Positions 16,607 through 26,265 of a DNA stretch of 64,000 nucleotides are shown here, in pieces; within the stretch, counting starts at the first letter, position 1, and the number at the start of each line of letters is the position of its first letter. The translations under genes and the position numbers were made by a program. Origin of the DNA: Bacteroidales bacterium (GTDB lineage: Bacteria; Bacteroidota; Bacteroidia; Bacteroidales; JAAYJT01); assembly GCA_014860575.1 (NCBI GenBank), contig JACZJK010000005.1:1-64000 (forward strand), written 5' to 3'. The notes under the pieces were generated by a model. It had not been told where the DNA came from. It worked only from the letters and a program-made list of their open reading frames with translations, and searched no databases.

Positions 16607-19600
16607 TTACGAAAACCTTAACCTTGTGCGGTTTACCCATGATTTTGCTTGTATTGCCATCACGTACATTGCCGGAACGACAATAAGTGTAAGGAAAGTT
16701 GCAAAAGTGAGCCCGAAAATAATTGTCCATGCCAGGGGTTTCCAGAAAGAAGCGCTATCGCCTCCTATGTAGAAATCCGGTTGGAAAGAAGTAAATAAAC
16801 CCTGGAAGTCAATATTAATACCTAAGGCCAGCGGCAATAAACCAAGAATGGTAGAGGCGGCAGTGAGTAAAACCGGAGTGAGTCGGGTTGCACCAACTTC
16901 AATCAGTACTTCGCGCAGGTTACGATCAGGTTCTTCTTTCACTTTCAAATCAGCAAAGTCAATAAGAATGATGGCGTTTTTCACGACAATGCCAGCTACA
17001 GCTATAATCCCCATACCCGTCATGATTACTGATACGTCAAGCTGGAAAATTACAAGTCCAAGCAGCACACCAATTATGCTGAATAATACCTGTACCAACA
17101 CTATGAAGGGTTTGCTAAGTGAGTTAAACTGGGTAACCAGAATTATAAAAATCAACCCGATGGCTACAAACATGGCCCAGCCGAGGAAACCTGCTGCTTC
17201 ATTTTGATCGTCCTGTTCGCCTCCAAAAGCAACTTCATAACCTTCAGGCATTTCAAAACTGTTCATTTCCCGTTTCAGGCGGTTAACAATATCATTGGCA
17301 TTGTAACCGGCAAGCACATTGCTGCCAAGGGTTATCATCAGTTTGTGGTCTTTACGGATGATACCGCCATAAGAGGTGCCAAATTCTACATCGGCAATGG
17401 CAGAGATAGGAATTTCCTTGTTTACTCCATTAGGGCCGCCACCCGGAAGTAAAATAGTCATATTCAGCAACCTTTGAAGATCATCACGGTAAGGTTCCTG
17501 CAGACGCAGCCGCACATCGTATTCATCTTCACCATCCCTGAATTTTGAGATTTCTTTCCCATAAAGCGCTGTGCGCATGGTCATACCAACATAAGCCGTG
17601 CTTACGCCAAGTTTATTGGCTTTTTCGCGATCAATGTTGATTATCAGCTCAGGGTTGCTTACTTCCATATCTGATTTAAGTTCCTCAATGCCCGGAATAT
17701 TCAGCGATTCAATGTATTGTTTGACCCTTTCTGAAAGCGCAATCAGTTCAACGATATCTTCGCCGCTTATTTCAACAGCAACAGGCAATCCGGTGGGTGG
17801 CCCCATCTTATCAAAATCCACTACGATTTCAGCACCAGGTATGCCATGCAGATCTTTGCGGAACATTTCGACATACTGGCTGGTTGGCAACCCCTTACGA
17901 TATTTGTATTCCACAAAGGATATTGTTACTTTGCCCAGTTTGGGTTGCGTGCTACGTTCAAAGAAATTCTGTCCAGCGCCTACGGCAACATTTGAAACAA
18001 CAGATTCCACATCCGGGTTATCCCTGCCGAGTATTTCAAATACCTTGTCTTCCAGGATACGCGTTACTGAATCGGTAACCTCAATATCGGTTCCGGAAGG
18101 CATGCGCAGGTAAACATGAATATTGCCCGGGTCACCTTCAGGGAAAACCACAACTTTTGGTGTCTTAACGCCCAGTAAAAAAACAGAAGCAACCAGCAGT
18201 ACCAGCGTTCCTACAATTACCATATAGGCATTGCTTCCGCGAAGCAGGAAAGCCAGGGTGCTACGGTATCCATCCATCATGCGTGGCAATACATGAGATT
18301 GGAAGCTTTTAATGAGGGGTTGCATCAAAAATTTTGTGACCAGAAATAGCAGAATGCCAAAAGTGATAAGATTGGCAAATAGCAAATTACCGCTGGCATA
18401 CAATAATGAAGCAAGCGCAACAAGCACAAGTAATATGATAAGCAAGCGCCCATAGTTTGTTTTGCTGGCCGATCCACCACGGTATTTCATGAATGTGACC
18501 GCAAACACGGGGTTCATTACAAATGCCACAAACATAGAAGCCAGCAAGGTGAGAATAATAACTGCCGGAATATATTTCATAAATTCACCCATAATGCCCG
18601 GCCAGAAAAGCAATGGAAAAAATGGCGCCATGGTAGTAAGCGTTCCGGTAATGACCGGTATAGCTACTTCAGCAACCGCACGTTTGCTGGCTGGAACAAT
18701 GGGCAGATCAGGCGTGGTCATATAGTGACGGTAAATATTTTCGACCACAACGATGGAGTTATCCACCACAATACCAAGTACAAGAATAAAAGCCATCAGA
18801 ACCACCATGTTCATTGAGAAACCAACCAATGGAATGATTATAAAAGCACTGAGCATGGAAAGCGGAATGGCTGCGGCAACAAAGAGGGCATTATCAACAC
18901 CCATGAAAAACATCAGCACTACAACTACTATAATGAAACCGAGGATGATCGTATTGAAAAGATCTTTCACGCTGTTGCGCGTCCACGTAGAGTTGTCGCC
19001 GGTGATTTGTATGGTTACATTGTCAGGCAGGCCTTCCTGGTATGTTGCCACAATCTCTTTGGCTTTGTCTACAGCATTGATGAGGTTGGCGCCGCCTTTC
19101 TTTATAACGTTCAGTGTAACCACGTCCGATCCCATCAGTCGGGCATAGCTTTCGCGGTCGGCATAACCGTCAGCAACTTCGGCTATGTCTTTCAAATAAA
19201 GCCCATCCTTGAGCAGGATGTTACCGATTTGATCCACTTCCTGAAATTCACCTACAATACGCATGGTCCTGCGCATTCCGCCCATACGGACAAAACCACT
19301 TGAAATGGTCATGTTTTCCATGGCAACAGCGTTTTCAACCTGCATGAAGGTGACTCCAGCCGCCTGCATCTTGTAAAGATCAATGTTAATCTGGATTTCG
19401 CGATCCAGTGCGCCAACAATATCTACACGGGTTACTTCTTCCAGTCCTTCAATAAGCTCCTGCAGGTCATCGGCATATTCTTTAAGTTTTACCAAACCCA
19501 CATCTCCCGAAAGGTTAATATTTACAACCGGGAACTCCGAAACTTCTATCTTGCTGACTTCCGGATCATCCAGCAGGGTGGCAGGCAAATCACGTTTTGA

Positions 19601-19957
19601 TTTATCAACAGCTTCGCGAACATCCTGGTAGGCCTGCATTTGGTTCGCAGAGGTTTCGAATTCAACAAATATTATTGAGAAATCCTGGATGGAATTGCTT
19701 GATACGTGTTTGATCCCATTAACCCCTTTGAGTTGTTTTTCAATAGGGCGGGTAACCAGGTTTTCCATATCCACCGGGGATGTGCCCGGGTAAATGGTTG
19801 AAACGGAAAAAAAAGGAAAAACCACTTCCGGCGAAAGCTCTTTCGGCGTGGACCGGTAAGCCATGATGCCCGCCACGATGACAAGCACGGTGAAGAAGTA
19901 AACTGTTTTTATGTTGTCGGCGGCGAATTCAGTGAGACGGAATCTACGATCTTTCAT
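16607..19957 (-). CDS. RND efflux pump, inner membrane transporter
   Basis: An 1116-residue AcrB/AcrD/AcrF-family pump. It has an N-terminal helix (TVYFFTVLVIVAGIMAYRST), two large periplasmic loops and two blocks of membrane helices. The helix 4 relay motif reads VLGIVVDNSIVVVEN, with a single Asp followed by Asn instead of the Asp pair of AcrB. The helix 10 motif is VAGIVVKNAIILIDF with the conserved Lys. It would export drugs, lipids or other hydrophobic compounds by proton antiport. It is the last gene of an operon with an adaptor and a TolC-type channel. Slightly longer than the usual 1030-1050 residues because of an extra stretch near 490-530. Confidence 0.92.
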   Translation of the reverse strand: MKDRRFRLTEFAADNIKTVYFFTVLVIVAGIMAYRSTPKELSPEVVFPFFSVSTIYPGTSPVDMENLVTRPIEKQLKGVNGIKHVSSNSIQDFSIIFVEFETSANQMQAYQDVREAVDKSKRDLPATLLDDPEVSKIEVSEFPVVNINLSGDVGLVKLKEYADDLQELIEGLEEVTRVDIVGALDREIQINIDLYKMQAAGVTFMQVENAVAMENMTISSGFVRMGGMRRTMRIVGEFQEVDQIGNILLKDGLYLKDIAEVADGYADRESYARLMGSDVVTLNVIKKGGANLINAVDKAKEIVATYQEGLPDNVTIQITGDNSTWTRNSVKDLFNTIILGFIIVVVVLMFFMGVDNALFVAAAIPLSMLSAFIIIPLVGFSMNMVVLMAFILVLGIVVDNSIVVVENIYRHYMTTPDLPIVPASKRAVAEVAIPVITGTLTTMAPFFPLLFWPGIMGEFMKYIPAVIILTLLASMFVAFVMNPVFAVTFMKYRGGSASKTNYGRLLIILLVLVALASLLYASGNLLFANLITFGILLFLVTKFLMQPLIKSFQSHVLPRMMDGYRSTLAFLLRGSNAYMVIVGTLVLLVASVFLLGVKTPKVVVFPEGDPGNIHVYLRMPSGTDIEVTDSVTRILEDKVFEILGRDNPDVESVVSNVAVGAGQNFFERSTQPKLGKVTISFVEYKYRKGLPTSQYVEMFRKDLHGIPGAEIVVDFDKMGPPTGLPVAVEISGEDIVELIALSERVKQYIESLNIPGIEELKSDMEVSNPELIINIDREKANKLGVSTAYVGMTMRTALYGKEISKFRDGEDEYDVRLRLQEPYRDDLQRLLNMTILLPGGGPNGVNKEIPISAIADVEFGTSYGGIIRKDHKLMITLGSNVLAGYNANDIVNRLKREMNSFEMPEGYEVAFGGEQDDQNEAAGFLGWAMFVAIGLIFIILVTQFNSLSKPFIVLVQVLFSIIGVLLGLVIFQLDVSVIMTGMGIIAVAGIVVKNAIILIDFADLKVKEEPDRNLREVLIEVGATRLTPVLLTAASTILGLLPLALGINIDFQGLFTSFQPDFYIGGDSASFWKPLAWTIIFGLTFATFLTLIVVPAMYVMAIQAKSWVNRTRLRFS

Positions 19958-20008
19958 CAGTTGCTTTCTTTAATTGTGAGGTAATGATGTTTGAAAAATT
20001 TGGAGTTC

Positions 20009-20074
20009 TGGAGTGTTGGAGTAATGGATTAATGGAGTGATGTGTTTTTGCAGCCCCACTACTCCAACACTCCA
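20009..20074. repeat. 15-bp inverted repeat within the efflux operon
   Basis: TGGAGTGTTGGAGTA (20009-20023) and its exact complement (20060-20074) enclose a 36-base loop between the adaptor and pump genes. It may form an intra-operon hairpin that tunes pump expression or RNA processing, or be a dispersed repeat. Confidence 0.7.
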
Positions 20075-20091
20075 TTTTTCCATTCTTCCCT

Positions 20092-21216
20092 TTAATTAAC
20101 TTTTTCGATCAGTTGACCGTCGGCGAGGTTTTGATGGCCGAACACAATGATGTTTTCCCCGGCTTTCACACCTTCGAGCACTTCCACACGGTTCGCATAA
20201 GTAAGGCCGGTTTTTACATCGCGGCGCTGTGCTACCATCTGGTTGTCTTTGTAATCAGCTACGAAAAGGAATTTGCCATGGCCGTTTTGCTGAACCGAAT
20301 TCAGAGGCACACTGATGGCTTTGTAGTTCACATAATTATTGACAACCAGCACGGCTATCATATTTGGTTTTATGCCGGTCTCAGATTTCGGAATGCGCAC
20401 TTCAACACTGAAGGTGCGGCTGTTGGGATCAATCACCTGGGTTACGGCATCAACCTTCAGTTGCAGCTCGCGGTTAAGCAGTGGAAAACGCACGATAACG
20501 GCGTCGCCGGGTTTTACGCTGTTAATGTAACTTTCAGATAGATTGGCTTTTACTTTCAGGTTTGACAACTCCACCACCCTGAATGCCGGGAAACCAGCGG
20601 CAGCCATTTCGCCTTCTTTGATGATTACTTCATCCACAGTGCCATTGATGGGTGAAGTGATACGAAACAGATTCAACTGCTCATTGAGGGTTGCAAGTTG
20701 TTTCTCCAGCGATTCTTTGTTAGCCTTTGCCTGCAGAAATTGCATTTCGCTGCCAATTTTCTGATCCCAGAGTCTTTGCTGGCGCTCAAACATGGTGGTG
20801 GCCAGTTCAAGCCCGGTTTCCACCTGCGAAATGCTTTTCTGAATTATTGTAGCATCCAGTTCGGCAAGCAGCTGCCCGCGTTTTACTGCACTGCCACGCG
20901 TTACATAGATACGTTGCACAATCCCAGGGCTTTCTGCCGGAACATTTATATTGCTTTCTGATTCCACATTTCCCTGCACTTCAACGAAATGCTTAAACTC
21001 ATTGTTCCTTGCAGGTTCCAGTTTTACAGGGGTAAGCCTGACAGGGTTGGCATTATTTCCATTTTGAACTGACTGAGTTTCAAACTGGGCAATTTGCTGG
21101 TTGATTTTTTCTTTCTGGGCTTTCAGTTTTTCCAGTTGGGCTTCCGGGTTCGAACCGCAAGAAGCAAGCAGTAAACCTGCGATAAGAATAATTGCTGATG
21201 TTTGTAAGGTTTTCAT
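20092..21216 (-). CDS. RND efflux pump, periplasmic adaptor (membrane fusion) subunit
   Basis: A 374-residue lipoprotein adaptor with lipobox LLLASC near residue 20. A coiled-coil start (AQLEKLKAQKEKINQQIAQF) is followed by the lipoyl/barrel-sandwich halves (PGIVQRIYVTRGSAVKRGQL and FRITSPINGTVDEVIIKEGE), an alpha-hairpin between them, and a C-terminal beta-barrel and membrane-proximal domain. It bridges the inner membrane pump to the TolC-type channel. It sits between the two other parts of the complex in transcription order channel-adaptor-pump. Confidence 0.92.
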   Translation of the reverse strand: MKTLQTSAIILIAGLLLASCGSNPEAQLEKLKAQKEKINQQIAQFETQSVQNGNNANPVRLTPVKLEPARNNEFKHFVEVQGNVESESNINVPAESPGIVQRIYVTRGSAVKRGQLLAELDATIIQKSISQVETGLELATTMFERQQRLWDQKIGSEMQFLQAKANKESLEKQLATLNEQLNLFRITSPINGTVDEVIIKEGEMAAAGFPAFRVVELSNLKVKANLSESYINSVKPGDAVIVRFPLLNRELQLKVDAVTQVIDPNSRTFSVEVRIPKSETGIKPNMIAVLVVNNYVNYKAISVPLNSVQQNGHGKFLFVADYKDNQMVAQRRDVKTGLTYANRVEVLEGVKAGENIIVFGHQNLADGQLIEKVN

Positions 21217-21387
21217 TTCTTCTTTTTTGTGATACAGTGATGCCGTAATGCAGTGATACTGTAGTTTGGTTAATGATTGTGCTATTTAATTTATTTGGAA
21301 TTTGTCTGTTGTAATTGGAATTTCTAAGTTTCCTAATCGCTAAATCAAGGCTGATTGCCAACTGCCAACTGCAACTGCCACCTTGTT

Positions 21388-22782
21388 TTACCTTCCCGAA
21401 TGAAGCTTCTCTAACTCCGCTTTTGCATTCAACATATCAACCATGGCACGGAAATAATTGGTTTGGGTGCTCAGTAATTGGTTCTGAACCTGAGTCAAAT
21501 CAAGGCTAGAAGCAATTCCCTCGCGGTACTTGATAGTAGTTTTGTTGAAGATTCTTTCTGATAGTTCAAGGTTTTTCTTCTCTGTCTGATAAGTATCATG
21601 AGCGGTTCGCAGGTTAAGCAACGACTGCTGAAAATTTAGCTGCAAACCTTCTGAAACCTGTGTTTTTATTGTACGTGTTTTTTCAAGTTCAAGGCGGGCT
21701 TTGCTCACCTGTGCCATACGCATGCCACTGCTGAAGATGGGAATGTTAATGCTCAGTCCTACTATTGTGGTTGGGAACCAATCCTGGCTGCTATCGAAAA
21801 GCTCGAACTTATTATTCATCCCGCTTTCCGAATAGGTAGCAAAAGCAGCCACTGATGGTAAATAGGTGCTGTTCTGCCGCCTCAGGCTCAGCTCGGCGAG
21901 ACCTTCCTGGGTTTCCATCAACTGGAATTCAATATTGCTGGCAAGTTGAAAGTCTTTAATCATCACCTGAACAATACCATCCATATCAAGCATATCGCTA
22001 AGCTTATCAGTCAGCACGATTGTTTCATTCAGGTTGATGCCCATCTGGAATTTCAACAGCCGGTTTGCGATCTCAACCTGTGTAGCCAGGTTGTTGAGCG
22101 TGTTCTGAAGGTTGGCTTCAAGCAGCAGCATCTGATCCACATCTGTGTCTTCAATGAATCCAACTTTGAGCATGGCTTCCATTTCTTTGCGTATTAAAAC
22201 CGTATTGGCCACCATTTCCTGCAGTATCTTATAACTTTCTTCGGCAACGAGCACCAGGTAATACGATTTGGCCACTGATTCCCGGATGTCGTTCTGGGAC
22301 TTCAGCAAGGCTTTTTCTGACAGATCATAAAAAATGCGTGAAGCCTGTAAACCAACGATATATTCACCGCTGAAAAGCAATTGCGTTGCAGTTACACCCC
22401 AATCGGCGTTATGTGTGGCTCCGAACTGAACCGGAAAAAAACCAGCTTCAGGAACAGGTCCAATAGGATCAAGGCCAAACAAACCCTGGTTTACGCCCAC
22501 CACTGCCGAAGTGAGGAAATCAGGCATCAACATCGTAGGAATATCTACCATGTTCTGATAATTCACCGTTCCACTGATTTGTGGCAGGCCAATGGCAGTG
22601 GTTTCCCAGATAGTCTTGCGGGCAATCTCGCGATCTGCCAGGGCATTCTTCACAGAATAGCTGTTTTTTACTGCATATTCACCGGCCTGCTGCAGGTTGA
22701 ACGATCTGCTTTCCTGGTTCTGGGCAAAAGCGGAGAATTGAATGATACATGCTGTGCCAAGCAAAATGAGTTTGAAATTCAT
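21388..22782 (-). CDS. TolC family outer membrane efflux channel
   Basis: 464 residues from the ATG at 22782, which begins a signal peptide ending FSAFAQ. The frame extends 37 codons further upstream but with no export signal at that end. Two long alpha-helical repeats typical of the outer membrane efflux family are visible, with the conserved GLPQISG-type segment after the first helix and a C-terminal QVQNQLLSTQTNYFRAMVDM helix. It is the first gene of the RND efflux operon and forms the trimeric exit duct. Confidence 0.9.
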   Translation of the reverse strand: MNFKLILLGTACIIQFSAFAQNQESRSFNLQQAGEYAVKNSYSVKNALADREIARKTIWETTAIGLPQISGTVNYQNMVDIPTMLMPDFLTSAVVGVNQGLFGLDPIGPVPEAGFFPVQFGATHNADWGVTATQLLFSGEYIVGLQASRIFYDLSEKALLKSQNDIRESVAKSYYLVLVAEESYKILQEMVANTVLIRKEMEAMLKVGFIEDTDVDQMLLLEANLQNTLNNLATQVEIANRLLKFQMGINLNETIVLTDKLSDMLDMDGIVQVMIKDFQLASNIEFQLMETQEGLAELSLRRQNSTYLPSVAAFATYSESGMNNKFELFDSSQDWFPTTIVGLSINIPIFSSGMRMAQVSKARLELEKTRTIKTQVSEGLQLNFQQSLLNLRTAHDTYQTEKKNLELSERIFNKTTIKYREGIASSLDLTQVQNQLLSTQTNYFRAMVDMLNAKAELEKLHSGR

Positions 22783-23073
22783 GGTTTTATGTAATAATGG
22801 TTCTGAAAAATAATTGCGGCAAAAGTAGAGAGCGTGCAAAAAGCCAAAAAGTAATTCCCGGTGAATGACGTTTTTTGAGGTGTGAATGGGCAAATTATGT
22901 CACTGATGATGTTTGGCGTATTCAACCAAACATCGTAATTAACTCTTAGCTTTAGGCAGGGGAGATTTTAGTGAAATGGGCGTTTTGAAGGAATTACATT
23001 AAATTGCTTTACTATCGAAAGAATTTGTTATTTATCGTTAACCGGATTTCTGATGGGAACAACCAGTGAACAA

Positions 23074-23619
23074 TCAGTTTCTTATTTCTTTACGATAAAG
23101 AATTTTTTTATTCGGAATATCATAGATTTCCATTACAAAACCCTCTGGATCGTAGTTATGCGTTTTCGCATATTTATCTAATGCAGGATAAACTTTTGCC
23201 AGGCTCATAAATACCGACAGCTTATTTCTGAAAGGATATTCAGCAACAATATAATCGCCTTCGGGGAAGACTTTTACCTGGTACTTTTCTGAAAGTGTTT
23301 CAGATTTAATCCCATCTGCCGGTTCAAGAATACATCCTGCCTCCGATCGCAATTGGTCTTTGCTTACTTTTTTTGGATCATCGTAATAGATACCAAAGCC
23401 TTTGAAGGTTTCAATTTTGTCTTCATGCAGCAAGCGGTAGTAGATTTGATCCATTGCCGCCGCCGATTGCCGGTATTCGCCCTTGATGGTTTCATAAACA
23501 AGAATTTCTCCACCCTGTCTTGCTGCATACACATGCACTTTCTTAAAAGCGCCCAGCCAGGCAAGAATAACCAGGATGATAATGATCAATAAAATGAGAA
23601 TAATCAGTAATGTTTTCAT
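23074..23619 (-). CDS. Membrane-anchored GyrI-like domain protein
   Basis: A 181-residue protein with one N-terminal membrane helix (LLIILILLIIIILVILAWLG) followed by a GyrI/SOUL-like small-molecule-binding fold: VYETIKGEYRQSAAAMDQIY, FKGFGIYYDDPKKV, EGDYIVAEYPF and the C-terminal YDPEGFVMEIYD. This arrangement resembles TEX264-type proteins. Ligand and role are unknown. It lies next to, and in the same direction as, the lipoprotein hydrolase gene at 23668. Confidence 0.72.
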   Translation of the reverse strand: MKTLLIILILLIIIILVILAWLGAFKKVHVYAARQGGEILVYETIKGEYRQSAAAMDQIYYRLLHEDKIETFKGFGIYYDDPKKVSKDQLRSEAGCILEPADGIKSETLSEKYQVKVFPEGDYIVAEYPFRNKLSVFMSLAKVYPALDKYAKTHNYDPEGFVMEIYDIPNKKILYRKEIRN

Positions 23620-23667
23620 AATGATTGGTATTAGAGGATTCTTAAACCGAACAAAGCTAATTTCGCT

Positions 23668-24642
23668 CTATGGTTTGATAAATTTTTCTGAGTGGTTTAT
23701 TTGCGACTTAAAAAATTCCAGGATATCTTCTTTTACTACAACTGTTTGTTCATGCCCCAAACCTTCATAAGTTCTGAATTGTGCTTTAACACCTTCGGTA
23801 GAATAAATTTGCTGGCAGTTTTTCCATCTCACGGTTTGCATTTCTCTGCCCAGGGTTCGGTAGATGAGTTCTTGCTCATCTGGGTCGAATGCATCAGCAT
23901 AAGGTACTGCGTCATTATCATCCAGGGCTCCCATGAAAAGAAATTGCGGAGTTTCTGTAAATGCAGCCGGATTGAAAGACTTGCCAAACAGTTCATAAAA
24001 ATCATTGGTCCCAATAGGATATGCAAGCGTTATTCCATTCACTTCTTCGAGGGGTATCAACAGCAGTCCATTCATTCCACCTGCAGCCATTGCTTTAACC
24101 TTTTCGGGATGTATTGCTGTAAAACGATTGGCAAATGTTCCGGAAGCAGAAAAACCGGCCATCAAAAATTGTTCACTGATATCGTAGCCAATTTCATCGA
24201 GTCTCTCTTTTGCATCCTCAACCATGGCAAGCAATTGAAGGTCTAAACGCTCGAGAGATGTGTTTTTCTGTAACATGACATCCCTGTCAAGTGCATGGGT
24301 ATATATTTTCCAATCGCTTTTAGGTCTGGGGAAAACAGGTACCAGCAAGGGTAATTTCATTTCACGGGCCAGATAGTTGCCGATATAAAAGTCTCTTGTA
24401 GCAATTCGGCGAGCACTTTCCTTATGATCTTCCAGATTATCACTGGCGAAACCTGAGTTGTTGGGCTCTGTGATCATATAAACAGGGTTGTTGGATATTA
24501 TATTATCAGGAAGAAACAAAAAGTAGGAGTAATGAAAACCCCTGGATGGGTCAGCATCAGTAAGAATAAGTTTGCCACCTTTAAAATCTTTGCCGTTGCA
24601 AGCCTGGAGAATGATCGCTGCCAATAAAATGATTTTCTTCAT
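23668..24642 (-). CDS. Lipoprotein alpha/beta hydrolase
   Basis: A 324-residue predicted lipoprotein (AIILQAC lipobox near residue 15). The nucleophile elbow is GFSASG with the Ser near residue 171. A plausible acid is in MGALDDNDAVPYADAF and the histidine in YEGLGHEQ, consistent with an esterase/peptidase of the alpha/beta hydrolase fold acting in the periplasm or at the surface. Substrate unknown. It is followed by the GyrI-like gene on the same strand. Confidence 0.72.
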   Translation of the reverse strand: MKKIILLAAIILQACNGKDFKGGKLILTDADPSRGFHYSYFLFLPDNIISNNPVYMITEPNNSGFASDNLEDHKESARRIATRDFYIGNYLAREMKLPLLVPVFPRPKSDWKIYTHALDRDVMLQKNTSLERLDLQLLAMVEDAKERLDEIGYDISEQFLMAGFSASGTFANRFTAIHPEKVKAMAAGGMNGLLLIPLEEVNGITLAYPIGTNDFYELFGKSFNPAAFTETPQFLFMGALDDNDAVPYADAFDPDEQELIYRTLGREMQTVRWKNCQQIYSTEGVKAQFRTYEGLGHEQTVVVKEDILEFFKSQINHSEKFIKP

Positions 24643-25000
24643 AACTAGTGGAGTGTTTGATAGGCAATTATAATCCTGAACTTTATCAAAAATTTCAGAG
24701 ATTTATCATCCTTGAATTCTATCATATTGGGTTTTTTGTATGACATCCAAAATATGCGACCTCATAGCACTTACATTCAATGCACCTGTTGCATGTCCTT
24801 TTTAATCATGTTCACAGGCAAAAAACTTTTTTTTCCCGGTTGCTAATGCTGTAACGGCAGTAGTAAGATTATCAAGAAAAATATGTTTATTCATCTGAAT
24901 AGTAGCTAATATTCGTTAATGCTTAATGCCAACCAATTTTAAAGGTGCAACTGACAACGCCTGTTCCGGCAAGGTTTATGGAGAGCGCAAATGGGACTTT
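24643..25000. other. Intergenic region, no supported gene
   Basis: A 30-residue frame on the minus strand (24802-24894, starting MNKHIFLDNLTTAVTALATG) has some coding flavour but no ribosome site and no recognisable relative. Otherwise AT-rich sequence with no clear repeats. Confidence 0.4.
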
Positions 25001-25132
25001 CTAATTTTTTCTTCTCTCAAAATTTTCACCTTTTCTTATCCTTCTTCTGCGGATAATAAGGTAGATAATGCCCACCAAAGCTCCCAGGGCTGCCAGGGCA
25101 TATAGGCCAAGAATCAATTTTGCGATTGCCAT
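25001..25132 (-). CDS. 43-residue membrane protein coupled to ybjQ-like gene
   Basis: The minus strand reads MAIAKLILGLYALAALGALV then GIIYLIIRRRRIRKGENFER and a short basic tail, ending in TAG. One membrane helix of about 22 residues is followed by a positively charged stretch, so the C-terminus is probably cytoplasmic. Its ATG is one base after the TAA of the YbjQ-like gene (TAA-G-ATG), which strongly suggests translational coupling. No family is recognised. Confidence 0.65.
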   Translation of the reverse strand: MAIAKLILGLYALAALGALVGIIYLIIRRRRIRKGENFERRKN

Positions 25133-25133
25133 C

Positions 25134-25448
25134 TTATTTAAGTTTTATTGCAGTTCCATAAAATAGAATTTCTGCGGCCCCGCGTGCTACCATAGCGGTT
25201 GATATTTGTATTCCTACAACTGCATCGGCGTTTAGACTGCGGGCGTCATCTATCATACGCTGGAGGGCCTGCTCGCGGGCATCGGCCTGCAATTGGGTGT
25301 ATTCTTCTATTTCGCCGCCTACAATGTTTTTCAGTCCGGCCACTATATCACGGCCTACGTTACGGGCTCTTACAGTGCTTCCTCGCACCAGACCAAGTAT
25401 TTCAGCGATTTCCCTTCCGGGAACAGTGTGTGTTGTTGAAAGAATCAT
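25134..25448 (-). CDS. YbjQ family (heavy-metal-binding-like) protein
   Basis: A 104-residue protein matching the YbjQ/UPF0145 family from end to end: MILSTTHTVPGREIAEILGL, VRGSTVRARNVGRDI, LNADAVVGIQISTAM. These small cytoplasmic proteins form pentamers; their biochemical role is not settled. The stop codon is one base from the start of a tiny membrane protein gene, suggesting the two act together. Confidence 0.88.
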   Translation of the reverse strand: MILSTTHTVPGREIAEILGLVRGSTVRARNVGRDIVAGLKNIVGGEIEEYTQLQADAREQALQRMIDDARSLNADAVVGIQISTAMVARGAAEILFYGTAIKLK

Positions 25449-25625
25449 AACTTTAAAGATTTAATGGATGTTATACATTGATACTTTTGTCAGATCACAA
25501 TCTGTACATTTGTTTTATCAGGCAAAGCTAATTCCATTCCGTAGTTTGATAAAACTCTTTTCTATGAATGACTAGTTTCCAAGTATGGATGAGGGGAAAA
25601 TACTTTCGGATGAGATCAAAAAAAA

Positions 25626-25761
25626 AGAGGCTGTCTCAAAAGTTGTGAGGTTACTTTTTTTATTGTCATCCTGAGTGTAACGAAGGAACTGGTTTTGAAG
25701 CTTAGAAGAGATCCTTCACTTCGTTCAGGATGACAAGATTTGACCTTTTGAGACATCCTCT
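25626..25761. repeat. Nested inverted-repeat element (MITE-like)
   Basis: AGAGGCTGTCTCAAAAG at the left end pairs with CTTTTGAGACATCCTCT at the right (one mismatch). Inside, GTCATCCTGAGTGTAACGAA faces CTTCGTTCAGGATGAC. The left terminus shares its core GAGGCTGTCTCAAAA with the hairpin at 36190-36248. No coding capacity. A non-autonomous repeat or a large terminator are both possible. Confidence 0.7.
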
Positions 25762-25806
25762 TCTTCATATATTTTCGCTAATCAAATGCTGGATACGTCA
25801 TCAATT

Positions 25807-26160
25807 TTACTTCTCATGCAATCCCACCTTATTCCCCTCGCAGTCAAGAAACACTGCAAAATAACCCCGGCCTTCAGCTTCAATAGCGGTTTTTGGGATG
25901 ATGGTTTTTCCACCAAGATTTTCAACTTTTGCAAGCGTTTGTTCAATATTTTTCACTTTTAATGAAATGAGAACTCCGTCAGCCGATGGCTTAATATGTG
26001 GCGAAAAAGAGATGGCGCCTTCAAAATTGGGAAAAAATCCCATTTTTTCGGTATCGCATGTTTCTGCCTGGATTTGGGTGTCAAGCACCGTTTCGTAAAA
26101 CTCAACAGCGCGGTCAAAATCCGCCGCCGGAATCTCGAAGAATGAAATCAGTTTTTCCAT
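25807..26160 (-). CDS. VOC (glyoxalase/bleomycin resistance) family protein
   Basis: A 117-residue single VOC domain: ISFFEIPAADFDRAVEFYET, GAISFSPHIKPSADGVLISL and GRGYFAVFLDCEGNKVGLHE. Such proteins bind a divalent metal and act on small molecules or serve as binding proteins; the E/H positions near the C-terminus are present. The gene is monocistronic, 105 bases downstream of the AraC-type regulator. Confidence 0.85.
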   Translation of the reverse strand: MEKLISFFEIPAADFDRAVEFYETVLDTQIQAETCDTEKMGFFPNFEGAISFSPHIKPSADGVLISLKVKNIEQTLAKVENLGGKTIIPKTAIEAEGRGYFAVFLDCEGNKVGLHEK

Positions 26161-26265
26161 TTTTTTGTTTTTTAATGTGTTTAAAATGACGGTGCAAAGA
26201 AAGGTCGGATTAAGGGGAAGGAATTGTAAAAAATAGACATTCTCTTAGGAAGGGCTGAGGTTAAG

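Noticed and set aside
24802..24894. 30-residue minus-strand frame as a small gene
   Set aside because: No ribosome site, partner gene or recognisable family; chance is a sufficient explanation.
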